A stretch of 27,303 nt of DNA, from positions 1 through 27,303 of IMG/VR virus record IMGVR_UViG_3300014060_000012; one strand, given 5' to 3'. Under the pieces are notes generated by a model. That model was not told where the DNA came from. It saw only the letters and a program-made list of their open reading frames with translations, and made no database searches. The translations under genes were made by a program, and so were the position numbers. Positions 15,706-22,708 of this stretch are shown piece after piece; position 1 is the stretch's first letter; each line of letters begins with the position of its first letter. Origin of the DNA: a virus.

Positions 15706-16100
15706 TCACAATTTTCCGTTTTTTAATTTAAGGAAATAAATGCACTGGTCAAACCAGTAGCTCATACTTTCTACATTCATGCATAGAATTGATTCTGGGG
15801 AAAAATGCATTACGCCAGCGATAATTCCAGGCGCATGAATGTAATCTATTCTTCCCCACCGATTAAAAAAGGCTGAGCTAAATTGTTAATACGAATAATA
15901 TCTTGTGAAGACATTTTAGCGAGGATACCAATGTCCCAACCAGTGGCCGCGGTAACTACTGCAGCCATTACTTCACCTTCACCCTTACTTTTTGCGTTCT
16001 GGATTCGGATTACATCTGCACCATCATAATCTTCTTTAATATTTATTTCGTCAACAGATTTCCCATTCACAACTACAGTTTTTTTTAATTTAACAATCAT
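15706..16100 (-). CDS. Tail assembly chaperone -1 frameshift product (P2 E+E'-type, 131 residues)
   Basis: The 84-residue chaperone frame shifts -1 at the slippery heptamer T-TTT-TTA (15870-15864) and continues for 52 codons to TGA at 15708-15706, giving NRWGRIDYIHAPGI..., then HFSPESILCMNVESMSYWFD. That segment matches the P2 gpE' pattern (F-x-x-P-x-S-x-L-x-x-M, then a W a dozen residues later). The -1 frame is open back to a TAA upstream of the heptamer, as required. In P2, E is shifted at T-TTT-TTG. The long form bridges tube and tape measure during assembly and is absent from virions. Confidence 0.85.
15846..16100 (-). CDS. Tail assembly chaperone, short form (Mu gp41 / P2 gpE-like)
   Basis: 84 residues, the zero-frame product. 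It opens MIVKLKKTVVVNGKSVDEI, with a motif typical of Phage_TAC proteins of the gp41 type, then LAKMSSQDIIRINNLAQPFL, matching the M-x-x-x-D close of that family. It lies between tail tube and tape measure. AGGAGA lies 5 bases before the ATG. A 15-bp hairpin upstream (16126-16160) separates it from the tube gene. Confidence 0.9.
   Translation of the reverse strand: MIVKLKKTVVVNGKSVDEINIKEDYDGADVIRIQNAKSKGEGEVMAAVVTAATGWDIGILAKMSSQDIIRINNLAQPFLIGGEE
15864..15870 (-). promoter_or_regulatory. Programmed -1 frameshift slippery site T-TTT-TTA
   Basis: On the minus strand TTTTTTA is in the correct X-XXY-YYZ phase relative to the gpE-like frame (CCT TTT TTA). It is followed 15 bases later by the zero-frame TAG. 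Slippage to -1 opens the E' extension. No strong downstream pseudoknot was recognised by eye. Confidence 0.85.
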
Positions 16101-16125
16101 TATATTCTCCTATTAATTGGCATGG

Positions 16126-16160
16126 AAACTGCATGAAATAATTTTTATTTCGTGCAGTTT
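16126..16160. other. Long hairpin between tail-tube and chaperone genes
   Basis: AAACTGCATGAAATA at 16126-16140 pairs with TATTTCGTGCAGTTT at 16146-16160: 15 bp with one mismatch and a 5-base loop. On the late-gene strand it is not followed by a T-tract, so it looks more like an mRNA-stabilising or partly terminating stem than a full terminator. Its place directly after the abundant tube gene suggests it sets the level of tube versus chaperone mRNA. Confidence 0.7.
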
Positions 16161-16173
16161 ATTTCATCGTTTT

Positions 16174-16545
16174 TTACGGCGCAAGTTCTTCACCTGGAGG
16201 CCCTGAAAATTCACATGAGATTTCACCTTCCGCACCCGAGACACTCGGATCTCCACTGAAAGCGCCGCCCATCATAACGAAAGTTTTTCCGTTTGGTTCT
16301 TCCAGCTTTATCGTGGCATTATTGAGCTGACGAAGCTCAATAATATCCAGTTCTGATGTGTTCGTAATGGTGCATGTCAACTTAGACATGACGGTCTCTT
16401 TCTTATAACCGTGCATGCGTCCGTCAACCCCCATTATTGGAGTCCGTTTGGTACCGCCGACATCATAGGTGGGATCACCTTTGAGATTGTATTGCACTCC
16501 ATTTACAAATAGTTTGCAAGTTCCACCAACATCTTCATACGACAT
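16174..16545 (-). CDS. Tail tube protein (Mu gpM-like)
   Basis: 123 residues. Matches the Mu-type tube pattern: a VGGTCKLFVNGVQYNLKG opening, then GGTKRTPIMGVDGRMHGYK, and VMMGGAFSGDPSVSGAEGEISCEFSG near the end. Polymerises as hexameric rings inside the sheath. Follows the sheath gene by 8 bp, with a GAGGTGAT ribosome site, in keeping with high output. Family length is about 115-120. Confidence 0.93.
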   Translation of the reverse strand: MSYEDVGGTCKLFVNGVQYNLKGDPTYDVGGTKRTPIMGVDGRMHGYKKETVMSKLTCTITNTSELDIIELRQLNNATIKLEEPNGKTFVMMGGAFSGDPSVSGAEGEISCEFSGPPGEELAP

Positions 16546-16553
16546 AAATCACC

Positions 16554-18026
16554 TCACGAAAATTGAAATTTGGTTTTGCCGATAAGGAACTGATCCATGA
16601 GATCGGCGGGAACAAGCCATTGCATAGCCGTGTTATCGTCTGAATCGCGTTGAACAGTTACGGCGGCTTTGAACTGATCGTAATTCTGTACCAATCCCTT
16701 CGGTAGCCATACATCCCGGAATCGTCCGAGAATTTCCGCAAGGCCTAACTTCGGGGTCATAACCGTCTGACCCAGGCCATAATCATATCCATCATCTGCC
16801 AGCTTCGAATGCTGATATTTTCCAGCCAAATAGTTATTCCAATCCCAACGAAGATACGACAGTGTGAATACTTTTTCCAACTGCTGATAACTGGTGTCTG
16901 ACGCCCCGGCAGAATTCCGTTTGTATGTCGTGACCATTCTTTTGAGCCACACACTACCAGAATCATCAGCAACAAGCAAGGCAACGCCTTTCTTGAGCAA
17001 TTCATTGTTTTCTTCCAGCGTGAGCCGATCCGCAACTTTAGGAGCTACAATACCCTTGACAACCCAGTTAGTAAGAGGTACCGCCGGATCATTGAGCGCA
17101 ATCGGCGACACAGTACCAACGACCGCAGCGACCTGCTCACTGAATGGAGTAGGGCTTTTAACCATCGCGAAAAACAATTCCACTTGAGAATTCAGTGCAG
17201 CACCAGCCGTGGAATAAGAGGCAAAGGAACCGTTCAACGTATAAAATAATACACCTGTTTTTTGATCAGTGGCCTTCCAGCGTTCATCCAAAATATCTTT
17301 CATGTACGAAACATTTGCGCTATCATTTGAACACAAACCAATCGCATTAAACCATTGACCCGCAATGATTCCATTGATTCCAGCGTCTTCGTAGGATGGA
17401 TCTGCACCGCCGCCAGACATGGCAGTGATCGTCACAATAATACCCGTAGGAAGCGACTCGCCTTGGAAAAAACAGCTTTCAATGGCCAAAGAATTTCCGT
17501 AGCTGCCGGCATTTTTAGCTGTCAAAGTTGCGCCAGTTTCTGCGCCCGCGGCGGTCACAGGCAAATTTGCTTTTTCAGTGATTGCATCAGAAATTGCAGT
17601 ATGGATATCAGTAACCGAATCACCAGCCGTTACGTTAACGTTGAGCGATTGTCCAGCGATGTTCAACGGGATATATCCAGAAGTCGAGGCAACTGTTCCC
17701 GAAACAAAAGACACAACAATTTTGCCGGAAGCTTTTGCCGCGCCAGTGGCATCGGCGATTGGCAAAACCCACAATTCCACCGTCTTATTGTTTTTGCGAG
17801 CGGCGCGAATTGCGAGAGCCAACTGTGAACCCTGACCATATAAGGCATCGCCAGACTCGTCAGAGAGCATCTGAGAGAGTTTGATTTCAGCCGTGGTCGT
17901 TGGCTGACCAATAATCAAATTTTTCCACGGCATAGCCCCGGACTTAAAAGCACGAGTGTTGTCAAACTCGCTCATGAACATGGGGACAAGATTGTCCGCC
18001 GGAATTTCATTAAAAGTGATGCTCAT
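16554..18026 (-). CDS. Tail sheath protein (Mu gpL-like)
   Basis: 490 residues. The opening ITFNEIPADNLVPMFMSEFDN and C-terminal LQRDSDDNTAMQWLVPADLMDQFLIGKTKFQF fit the Mu gpL/FluMu sheath family. Residues about 100-205 form an inserted beta domain (KIVVSFVSG, GYIPLNIAGQSLNVNVTAGDS, PVTAAGAETGATLTAKNAGSYGN), the outer domain of the family. It contracts around the tube at injection. ATGA overlap with the DUF2635 gene. Confidence 0.95.
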   Translation of the reverse strand: MSITFNEIPADNLVPMFMSEFDNTRAFKSGAMPWKNLIIGQPTTTAEIKLSQMLSDESGDALYGQGSQLALAIRAARKNNKTVELWVLPIADATGAAKASGKIVVSFVSGTVASTSGYIPLNIAGQSLNVNVTAGDSVTDIHTAISDAITEKANLPVTAAGAETGATLTAKNAGSYGNSLAIESCFFQGESLPTGIIVTITAMSGGGADPSYEDAGINGIIAGQWFNAIGLCSNDSANVSYMKDILDERWKATDQKTGVLFYTLNGSFASYSTAGAALNSQVELFFAMVKSPTPFSEQVAAVVGTVSPIALNDPAVPLTNWVVKGIVAPKVADRLTLEENNELLKKGVALLVADDSGSVWLKRMVTTYKRNSAGASDTSYQQLEKVFTLSYLRWDWNNYLAGKYQHSKLADDGYDYGLGQTVMTPKLGLAEILGRFRDVWLPKGLVQNYDQFKAAVTVQRDSDDNTAMQWLVPADLMDQFLIGKTKFQFS

Positions 18027-18223
18027 GCGCTAGCCTCCGATTTTTTTGTTTTCACAGCTACCACAACCTCAACCAGTTCTCTTGCGGCTATGCGCCGCTC
18101 AATATATGGGGTGATTGTCAGCTCTTCGCCAGCGGCGGCTACATTTCGCCCTTTGCTAGGGAGAGGGATAATCATTGGCGTTCCATCAGTGAGAACACCC
18201 GGCCTTAAAATTTTTCTTGTCAT
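18023..18223 (-). CDS. DUF2635 small tail protein (Mu gp38-like)
   Basis: 66 residues. Fits the DUF2635 pattern: a RPGVLTDGTPMIIPLP segment followed by AAAGEELTITPYIERRIAARELVEV (P-x-G-x-x-V-x-D, then W/Y-x-R-R-x-x-x-x-E/D-V). It always sits just before the sheath gene in Mu-like tails; its role is not established. Overlaps both neighbours by ATGA. Confidence 0.88.
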   Translation of the reverse strand: MTRKILRPGVLTDGTPMIIPLPSKGRNVAAAGEELTITPYIERRIAARELVEVVVAVKTKKSEASA

Positions 18224-18780
18224 GTACCCACCTTTGTTTCAAATTCTTGCTTATTTCCTTCACCATCGCCCATAGCGATTGTCGTTTTTCCAGTGAGGAA
18301 ATTATCTGTCGGGCCACCATTTGTCACACAACATGTCCATTCCGCAGAGAACGTGATTCGCTGTGTACCCCGATCTATCTCGCCTTTACTGCTCAGATTG
18401 TTTGCAAAAGACTTCAAAACGAATCGCTTCACAGTCCCAACAAACGGCCCTTCCCTTTTTTCGACAGGCTGGAGAGCCAACACAACCGCTGCGGAGACAT
18501 TGTCCAGAAAATCATTTGTTGAGTCTTCTTCACCTTGAGAAATAACATCAATCTCGACCTTTGTATCAGAGAAATAGAATCGCGGACTGGTACGTTTATC
18601 ATCAAAATCTGTGATCGTTGTATAAACAACAAGCAGGCCGGTCTCTTCCGGCCAGGCATTTTTCATGCGCGCTTCGAATACATTATTTCCGATTCCGTCG
18701 ATATTAGCTGTCTTGAGAAGATCGACAACCGCATGACGAAATAAACGGATAGCATCAAGAGTACGAAGAGAGGTAGACAT
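18220..18780 (-). CDS. Tail terminator / tail completion protein (gpU-like)
   Basis: 186 residues. The order of elements resembles lambda gpU and Mu gp37-type terminators: an N-terminal helix IRLFRHAVVDLLKT, then VFEARMKNAWPEETGLLVVYTT, a strand with the PRFYFSDTKVEIDVIS pattern, a helix NDFLDNVSAAVVLAL, and a C-terminal strand (RITFSAEW). A C-terminal extension of ~40 residues (NFLTGKTTIAMGDGEG) is unusual. Caps the growing tail before head joining. TAATG overlap with the upstream gene. Confidence 0.72.
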   Translation of the reverse strand: MSTSLRTLDAIRLFRHAVVDLLKTANIDGIGNNVFEARMKNAWPEETGLLVVYTTITDFDDKRTSPRFYFSDTKVEIDVISQGEEDSTNDFLDNVSAAVVLALQPVEKREGPFVGTVKRFVLKSFANNLSSKGEIDRGTQRITFSAEWTCCVTNGGPTDNFLTGKTTIAMGDGEGNKQEFETKVGT

Positions 18781-19133
18781 TAGCCTTTCGCCTCCTGCAA
18801 TCTGTAGACCACAACGCCGTCCTTTTCAAAAACGAAATCGACTGCCTTAAAATTTCCAGCAGAATGAAATTCGGTAGATGCCAGCGCAAACAAATCGCCC
18901 TTTCGCGGGGCCCCATCAGGAAGAGCAGAAGCCCGTACGAAAAGACGCGGCCTGTGAGCAATTGCATCTACAGAGGAACCAATATCCAATCCGTCCAGAC
19001 TAGGCGCGTCATAGAGGGCCTGCATAGTATGGCTGCTACCGCCACGCGTGAGCGTGACGGATTCCCCAAACTCTTCGATACTGAAGAAATTTGAGTCCAG
19101 GTCATCCATGAGTGCTGTCCGAAAAGATTGCAT
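18780..19133 (-). CDS. Head-tail connector, lambda gpFII-like (phage_attach)
   Basis: 117 residues. The opening SFRTALMDDLDSNFFSIEEFGE matches the family's F-x-x-x-L-x-x-D-x-x-x-x-F-x-x-x-E-F-x-E. A later segment HRPRLFVRASALPDGAPRKGD matches the P-x-x-G-D turn. It attaches to the head-completion protein so that tails can bind. The position between capsid and tail genes agrees. No strong ribosome site at the ATG at 19133; an in-frame ATG at 19109 would lose the motif. Confidence 0.85.
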   Translation of the reverse strand: MQSFRTALMDDLDSNFFSIEEFGESVTLTRGGSSHTMQALYDAPSLDGLDIGSSVDAIAHRPRLFVRASALPDGAPRKGDLFALASTEFHSAGNFKAVDFVFEKDGVVVYRLQEAKG

Positions 19134-19142
19134 AATGATTTT

Positions 19143-20192
19143 TTAGACCACCTTACCCGAAAAAATACCACCACCCTGAACTAGGATCGGCATCGGAGCA
19201 GATTCGACACACATCCATTTGCCGCGTGGTCGACCCTGAGTGATCCAGTTGTAGGCATAATAAGCCGTTTTATTGATAGAGCCAAGAGCCGCATCATAGA
19301 TTGCCGCGTAGTGCATTTCCATACGACAATCTCGACCGATCAAAAGCACTCGATCCACAGGGACCATCGGCTTTTCGGTTTTGGATTCTTCGTCGAAATA
19401 GTATTCGTCGTAGGTGAATAGATCCATTCCAAGAATTGTGCCCTGATAATCAGCACCCGGATAGATTTGATCTTGACGAGGAGCAATGGAACCAAAATCA
19501 ATACGTTGGTTGTCGAGAAAAGCCTTCACTTTTGCATTTGCGATAAATGCATCAAATGCGTCAGACCCAAAAACAGCGGTGCTCGCAGACAAAGCGCCTT
19601 TCTTCGTGATCTTCCGGCGAGAGCTACGCAGAAAGGCGATAGGGTCGCATTCTGCCGCACTAAATAAGCTCTTGCCGCTGAGGCCGACAATGTGATCCAC
19701 TGGAATCGGCTGTTCCATCGTTTCGTCGTATCCCCCGCCTTTGACCACAATTTTTCCACTGAACAAAGATTCCGCGCACATTTCTTCTTCACGACGTTCA
19801 TTCGCGCTCTGAAGATCCAGCATATCGTTCATTCGGCTCGCAACTTCAATGGATTCTTGCGAATCAGTGTCCGCAGAAATCTCAACGATGTTTTGACCGG
19901 GAAGACGCTGCTCAAGATCTTTCTTTGTGATGTTGCGCGTTGGCGCCAAATGAGGAGGCGTGAAGGAAATGGTTTTATAGCCATCCCGATTCATCGGGGT
20001 TCCAGGAAGATCGTCACGAACATACGGAGAAATGTGACGAGTCTTTTCTTGAATATCAATCAAAACCGACGATGTCGCATGAGTGATAGCCTTGAAGCGG
20101 GACCGGAAAAACAATTGGGGCTTGTAATTTTGCACCAACTGGCGACTCATCTCTACCGGATTGTCGCAAGGAATTGTGTTTTCGTCTGCCAT
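19143..20192 (-). CDS. Major capsid protein, lambda gpE family
   Basis: 349 residues, close to lambda gpE (341). Family segments include QLFFRSRFKAITHATSSVLID, RDGYKTISFTPPHLAPTRNIT, IVVKGGGYDE and, at the C-terminus, NKTAYYAYNWITQGRPRGKWM with PMPILVQGGGI. It follows protease and decoration genes as in lambda (C, D, E). A near-perfect AAGGAGG site 5-6 bases upstream of the ATG fits the high output needed. Confidence 0.95.
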   Translation of the reverse strand: MADENTIPCDNPVEMSRQLVQNYKPQLFFRSRFKAITHATSSVLIDIQEKTRHISPYVRDDLPGTPMNRDGYKTISFTPPHLAPTRNITKKDLEQRLPGQNIVEISADTDSQESIEVASRMNDMLDLQSANERREEEMCAESLFSGKIVVKGGGYDETMEQPIPVDHIVGLSGKSLFSAAECDPIAFLRSSRRKITKKGALSASTAVFGSDAFDAFIANAKVKAFLDNQRIDFGSIAPRQDQIYPGADYQGTILGMDLFTYDEYYFDEESKTEKPMVPVDRVLLIGRDCRMEMHYAAIYDAALGSINKTAYYAYNWITQGRPRGKWMCVESAPMPILVQGGGIFSGKVV

Positions 20193-20202
20193 AGTTTCCT
20201 CC

Positions 20203-21270
20203 TTAGGCTCCGATTACCGGGATGTTGTTTTTAATGAACAGACAGTGATCACGCATGGTGTCAATGTGTGTGGCGATAGTGTCCGTGCCGCCGAAAGAAA
20301 GTTTTTCTGCACTCACATCGCCAGTGTAGGTGACGATTGCAAATTTTGTTTCTTCGGCACCAGTTTTCACACTCTCCAAAAGCATAGCGACAGGTTTTTC
20401 TGTGCCGTCGGTTTTCGTGGAATCCACGATAAAAAATTCACCCTTGGCAAAATCAACGCCAGCCACCACCACAGTTTTGACGCCAATGGTGAGAGTCACA
20501 TCAGACTTTGACATTGCAACAGAATAGTCATTGGGCCATGTGCCAACAGTATTGGCTTCCAGCTCCAATTTATCAGCGGTGGTATTGGCAGTCACTTCGA
20601 AAGGACACGCAGTGTCTGCATTGGCTTGTGCCGCGAGTGCCGCGAGGAGGCTATCCACAGTGCTGGCCGATGTGACTTCCGTCTCATAGCTCAGGTTAAT
20701 GGTTGAGGCATCAGAGATAGCAAGAGTCACACTTCCCGCAGGATCAGCAGCAGTCCCAGCCGTCACAACAGTTTTTGCGCCGATGGTGAGCACCACCGTT
20801 GTCGCAGTCAAAGTGATGGTGTAGTCATTGGCCTCTGTTCCAATAGCATTTGCTTCGAGTTCCAGTTTGTCATCCGTGGTATTTGCCAAAGCAGATAACG
20901 GACAAGCCGTATCCGCGTTTACAAGCGCCGTGATAGCCGTGAGGATACTGTCAATGGTGCTGGCCGAAGTTGTAGTCACCGGATAGCTCAAATCAATTTC
21001 AGCACCGTCAGCGATGGCAAGCGTCACGGTGCCATTACCAGGAGTGAGTGCCGAAAGCGCAAAAGAAAATTCGGCTTGCGTGCCGGCCGATGGAGCGGTA
21101 AAAGCCGACAGACCAAAAGACAACTTTTCTTTTACGCCTGCTGTTGCTGTTTTCTTCCCGAGGATTGCACCTTCGGGAAGATTTTGTCCGGCACCGATTT
21201 CAACGGAATCACGCGCCTGCGGAAAATCACCCGCAAAAAGATTTTGATACGACATAGTACGAACAGTCAT
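20203..21270 (-). CDS. Head decoration protein (lambda gpD-like) enlarged by two tandem beta domains
   Basis: 355 residues, about three times lambda gpD (110). The N-terminus (DSVEIGAGQNLPEGAILGKKT) and C-terminus (KPVAMLLESVKTGAEETKFAIVTYTGDV, then DHCLFIKNNIPVIGA) are the two halves of the HDPD family. Between them lie two tandem copies of a ~95-residue domain (residues about 79-172 and 179-271), each with SAST-V/I-DS, NADTACP and TT-x-DKLELEAN. These resemble the outer domain of the sheath in this same phage. The protein would stud and stabilise the capsid, with the extra domains pointing outward (inference). GGAGG precedes the ATG at 21270. Confidence 0.88.
   Translation of the reverse strand: MTVRTMSYQNLFAGDFPQARDSVEIGAGQNLPEGAILGKKTATAGVKEKLSFGLSAFTAPSAGTQAEFSFALSALTPGNGTVTLAIADGAEIDLSYPVTTTSASTIDSILTAITALVNADTACPLSALANTTDDKLELEANAIGTEANDYTITLTATTVVLTIGAKTVVTAGTAADPAGSVTLAISDASTINLSYETEVTSASTVDSLLAALAAQANADTACPFEVTANTTADKLELEANTVGTWPNDYSVAMSKSDVTLTIGVKTVVVAGVDFAKGEFFIVDSTKTDGTEKPVAMLLESVKTGAEETKFAIVTYTGDVSAEKLSFGGTDTIATHIDTMRDHCLFIKNNIPVIGA
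20458..20736 (-). repeat. Tandem domain copy B inside the decoration gene
   Basis: Codes for residues about 179-271: GSVTLAISDASTINLSYETE, TSASTVDSLLAAL, NADTACPFEVTANTTADKL, LTIGVKTVVVAG. Second copy of the domain at 20755-21036, joined to the C-terminal half of the HDPD fold. Confidence 0.85.
20755..21036 (-). repeat. Tandem domain copy A inside the decoration gene
   Basis: Codes for residues about 79-172: GTVTLAIADGAEIDLSYPVT, TSASTIDSILTAI, NADTACPLSALANTTDDKL, LTIGAKTVVTAG. Pairs with copy B at 20458-20736 with a period of about 99 codons. The copies agree at many positions in protein, less in DNA, so the duplication is not very recent. Confidence 0.85.
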
Positions 21271-22595
21271 CAGATCCTCCCATAGTGATTTTTAGCCGCT
21301 TTTGCTGCGAAACCGTCACGACGCGCCTGGTCGCTCATATTCTGCCCCATTCCGCCATGCACGCCGTTTTGTGCGGCACTTTCGGCAGCAAGACCTTTCT
21401 TTATCAGGTCTTTTTGAGTTTGAGAAAGCCCAGCGAGAGCAGCCTTTGCCGCGATTGCATCAGCGTCAGCATTAGCATCAGGAGCTTTTGGTTCAGCGGA
21501 AATTTTTTCTTTGCATTTTTCAAGTGCAAAAAAGCGTGCATCCTCAATGCTTTTTCCTTCGCTGATAAATTTTTCACAATCACCTTCAAGGCCCAAGCCT
21601 CTGAAAGCACCCTGAATGCCAGCAACACGCGTGCGTTCGCTCGCAATCGCTGTACTCGTTGCGGCGGCCAGCGCATCAGCAGTCGGCTGATTCGCCCCAT
21701 CCGCAGGTTCTTTTTTTTCTCCAGCCATAGAGGCCTCCGTTTGTGTATTCTGTGTTATCATTTGATTCATTAAAGCGTCCATAGACATAACGCCGTCAGC
21801 GAGCCCCGCTTTTACAGCGCCGTCGCCAACAAATATTCCACCCTGACCATAATTAAGCAAAACGTCTTGGTAATCTGTTCCACGGTTTCGAGCTACGCTT
21901 TGAATGAAAACGCTTGCCAATTCATTCAAAGTTTTTTTGATCAAAAAAAGACCTTCCGGATCATCAGGGGTCGGAGCCTTATTTGGAGATAAATCCGAAA
22001 CAATCAAAATTTCATTTTCGGATGAGCTTGGGTCGTACGCACAAAGTACACCTATGCTTCCGAGCACTCCCTGTTCGGAGGTATAAATTTTTTCACACGC
22101 ACTCGCGATCCAATAAGCGGCACTGCACATTTGACCGCCCGTGCGTGCCACAATTCCGTACGGTTTGGAGCCACGCGCTGCAAAAATTGCATTCACAAGA
22201 TCCGCGCATCCAGAGACTTCTCCACCGGGAGAATTAATATCCAAAATAATTCCAAGACAATCTGGATTTTTTATTAACAAATTAAACGTGTCAGTGATGG
22301 AATCATAAGTATCCAATCCCATCCAAGCTTTTGAAAGATCTGACCGATAAGTCAACGCGCCATCAATGTGGATAACAGAAATTTTATTTTCAATTTCATC
22401 CACAATATTCACATGATCGACAGAACCGTTTTCTTTGAAATACCAATCACCAAAAGTAGAAGTGGCAAGATGCTTTAAAGCACTTTTCTGAATTGCCCAA
22501 TGGCCGGGAATAAACATCCGACCGTGCGGCGTTTCGTTAGTTTCTTTATTTTTTGTTTTTTCTGCCATTTTATTTTCTGTGACATTTTTTGTCAT
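21270..22595 (-). CDS. Prohead protease (S49/SppA, lambda gpC-like) with C-terminal scaffold
   Basis: 441 residues from the ATG at 22595. Residues about 70-250 are the S49 fold: INSPGGEVSGCADLVNAI, then TGGQMCSAAYWIASA with Ser158 as nucleophile and Lys206 (SPNKAPTP) as the likely general base. From about 285 the chain is helical and rich in A, K, E and Q, as expected for a fused scaffold (gpC/Nu3-like). It matures the prohead around the portal. The start is uncertain: ATG at 22595 lies inside a palindrome and at the predicted transcription start, giving a leaderless message, while ATG at 22568 would have a ~26-base leader but no good ribosome site. TGATG overlap with the decoration gene. Confidence 0.92.
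   Translation of the reverse strand: MTKNVTENKMAEKTKNKETNETPHGRMFIPGHWAIQKSALKHLATSTFGDWYFKENGSVDHVNIVDEIENKISVIHIDGALTYRSDLSKAWMGLDTYDSITDTFNLLIKNPDCLGIILDINSPGGEVSGCADLVNAIFAARGSKPYGIVARTGGQMCSAAYWIASACEKIYTSEQGVLGSIGVLCAYDPSSSENEILIVSDLSPNKAPTPDDPEGLFLIKKTLNELASVFIQSVARNRGTDYQDVLLNYGQGGIFVGDGAVKAGLADGVMSMDALMNQMITQNTQTEASMAGEKKEPADGANQPTADALAAATSTAIASERTRVAGIQGAFRGLGLEGDCEKFISEGKSIEDARFFALEKCKEKISAEPKAPDANADADAIAAKAALAGLSQTQKDLIKKGLAAESAAQNGVHGGMGQNMSDQARRDGFAAKAAKNHYGRI
22580..22594. promoter_or_regulatory. Operator-like palindrome, degenerate copy over the protease start
   Basis: On the late strand TGACAAAAAATGTCA, two mismatches from the shared TGACAAAATTTGTCA. It overlaps the first codons of the protease frame. 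It lies 6 bp downstream of a TATATT hexamer (22606-22601), the same spacing as in the copies at 22637 and 24511. Confidence 0.5.
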
Positions 22596-22600
22596 AGATG

Positions 22601-22628
22601 AATATACATAAAATCAAAACAATCGCAA
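22601..22628 (-). promoter_or_regulatory. Candidate promoter for the protease-capsid-tail unit
   Basis: On the minus strand, a -35-like TTGCGA (22628-22623), 16-bp spacer, then a -10 TATATT (22606-22601). Predicted start is near 22594, at the protease ATG and inside the degenerate palindrome. It follows the terminator at 22668-22695, so a promoter is needed here. Predicted by eye only. Confidence 0.5.
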
Positions 22629-22636
22629 ATCAGCAT

Positions 22637-22651
22637 TGACAAATTTTGTCA
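22637..22651. promoter_or_regulatory. Operator-like palindrome, copy 2
   Basis: On the late strand TGACAAAATTTGTCA preceded by TAG: a perfect inverted repeat with 7-bp arms around one base. It lies between the portal terminator and the protease promoter. A -10-like TATCTT (22663-22658) is 6 bp upstream of it. Confidence 0.7.
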
Positions 22652-22667
22652 CTATTTAAGATAAACA

Positions 22668-22695
22668 AACCCCGCCAGATTTCTCCGACGGGGTT
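22668..22695 (-). terminator. Rho-independent terminator after the portal gene
   Basis: On the minus strand AACCCCGTCGGA, loop GAAA, TCTGGCGGGGTT: a 12-bp stem (two G-U wobbles) capped by a GNRA tetraloop, then TGTTTATCTT. It begins 13 bp after the portal stop and would end the packaging-portal transcript. It shares AACCCCGTC...GGCGGGGTT with the terminator at 989-1018. Confidence 0.88.
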
Positions 22696-22708
22696 CGTTT
22701 CACCACCA

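Noticed and set aside
8289-18780. Transposable Mu-type phage
   Set aside because: The tail is Mu-like, but the head is lambda-like and a tyrosine integrase with a tRNA att site is present; no transposase or Mu ends were seen in the window.
20458-21036. CRISPR or short tandem repeat array
   Set aside because: The repetition is of ~99-codon protein domains inside one gene, not short repeats with spacers; no CRISPR was seen anywhere in the window.
22637-22651. Palindrome as an SOS (LexA) box
   Set aside because: It does not match the E. coli, Bacillus or other LexA consensus patterns that I know.
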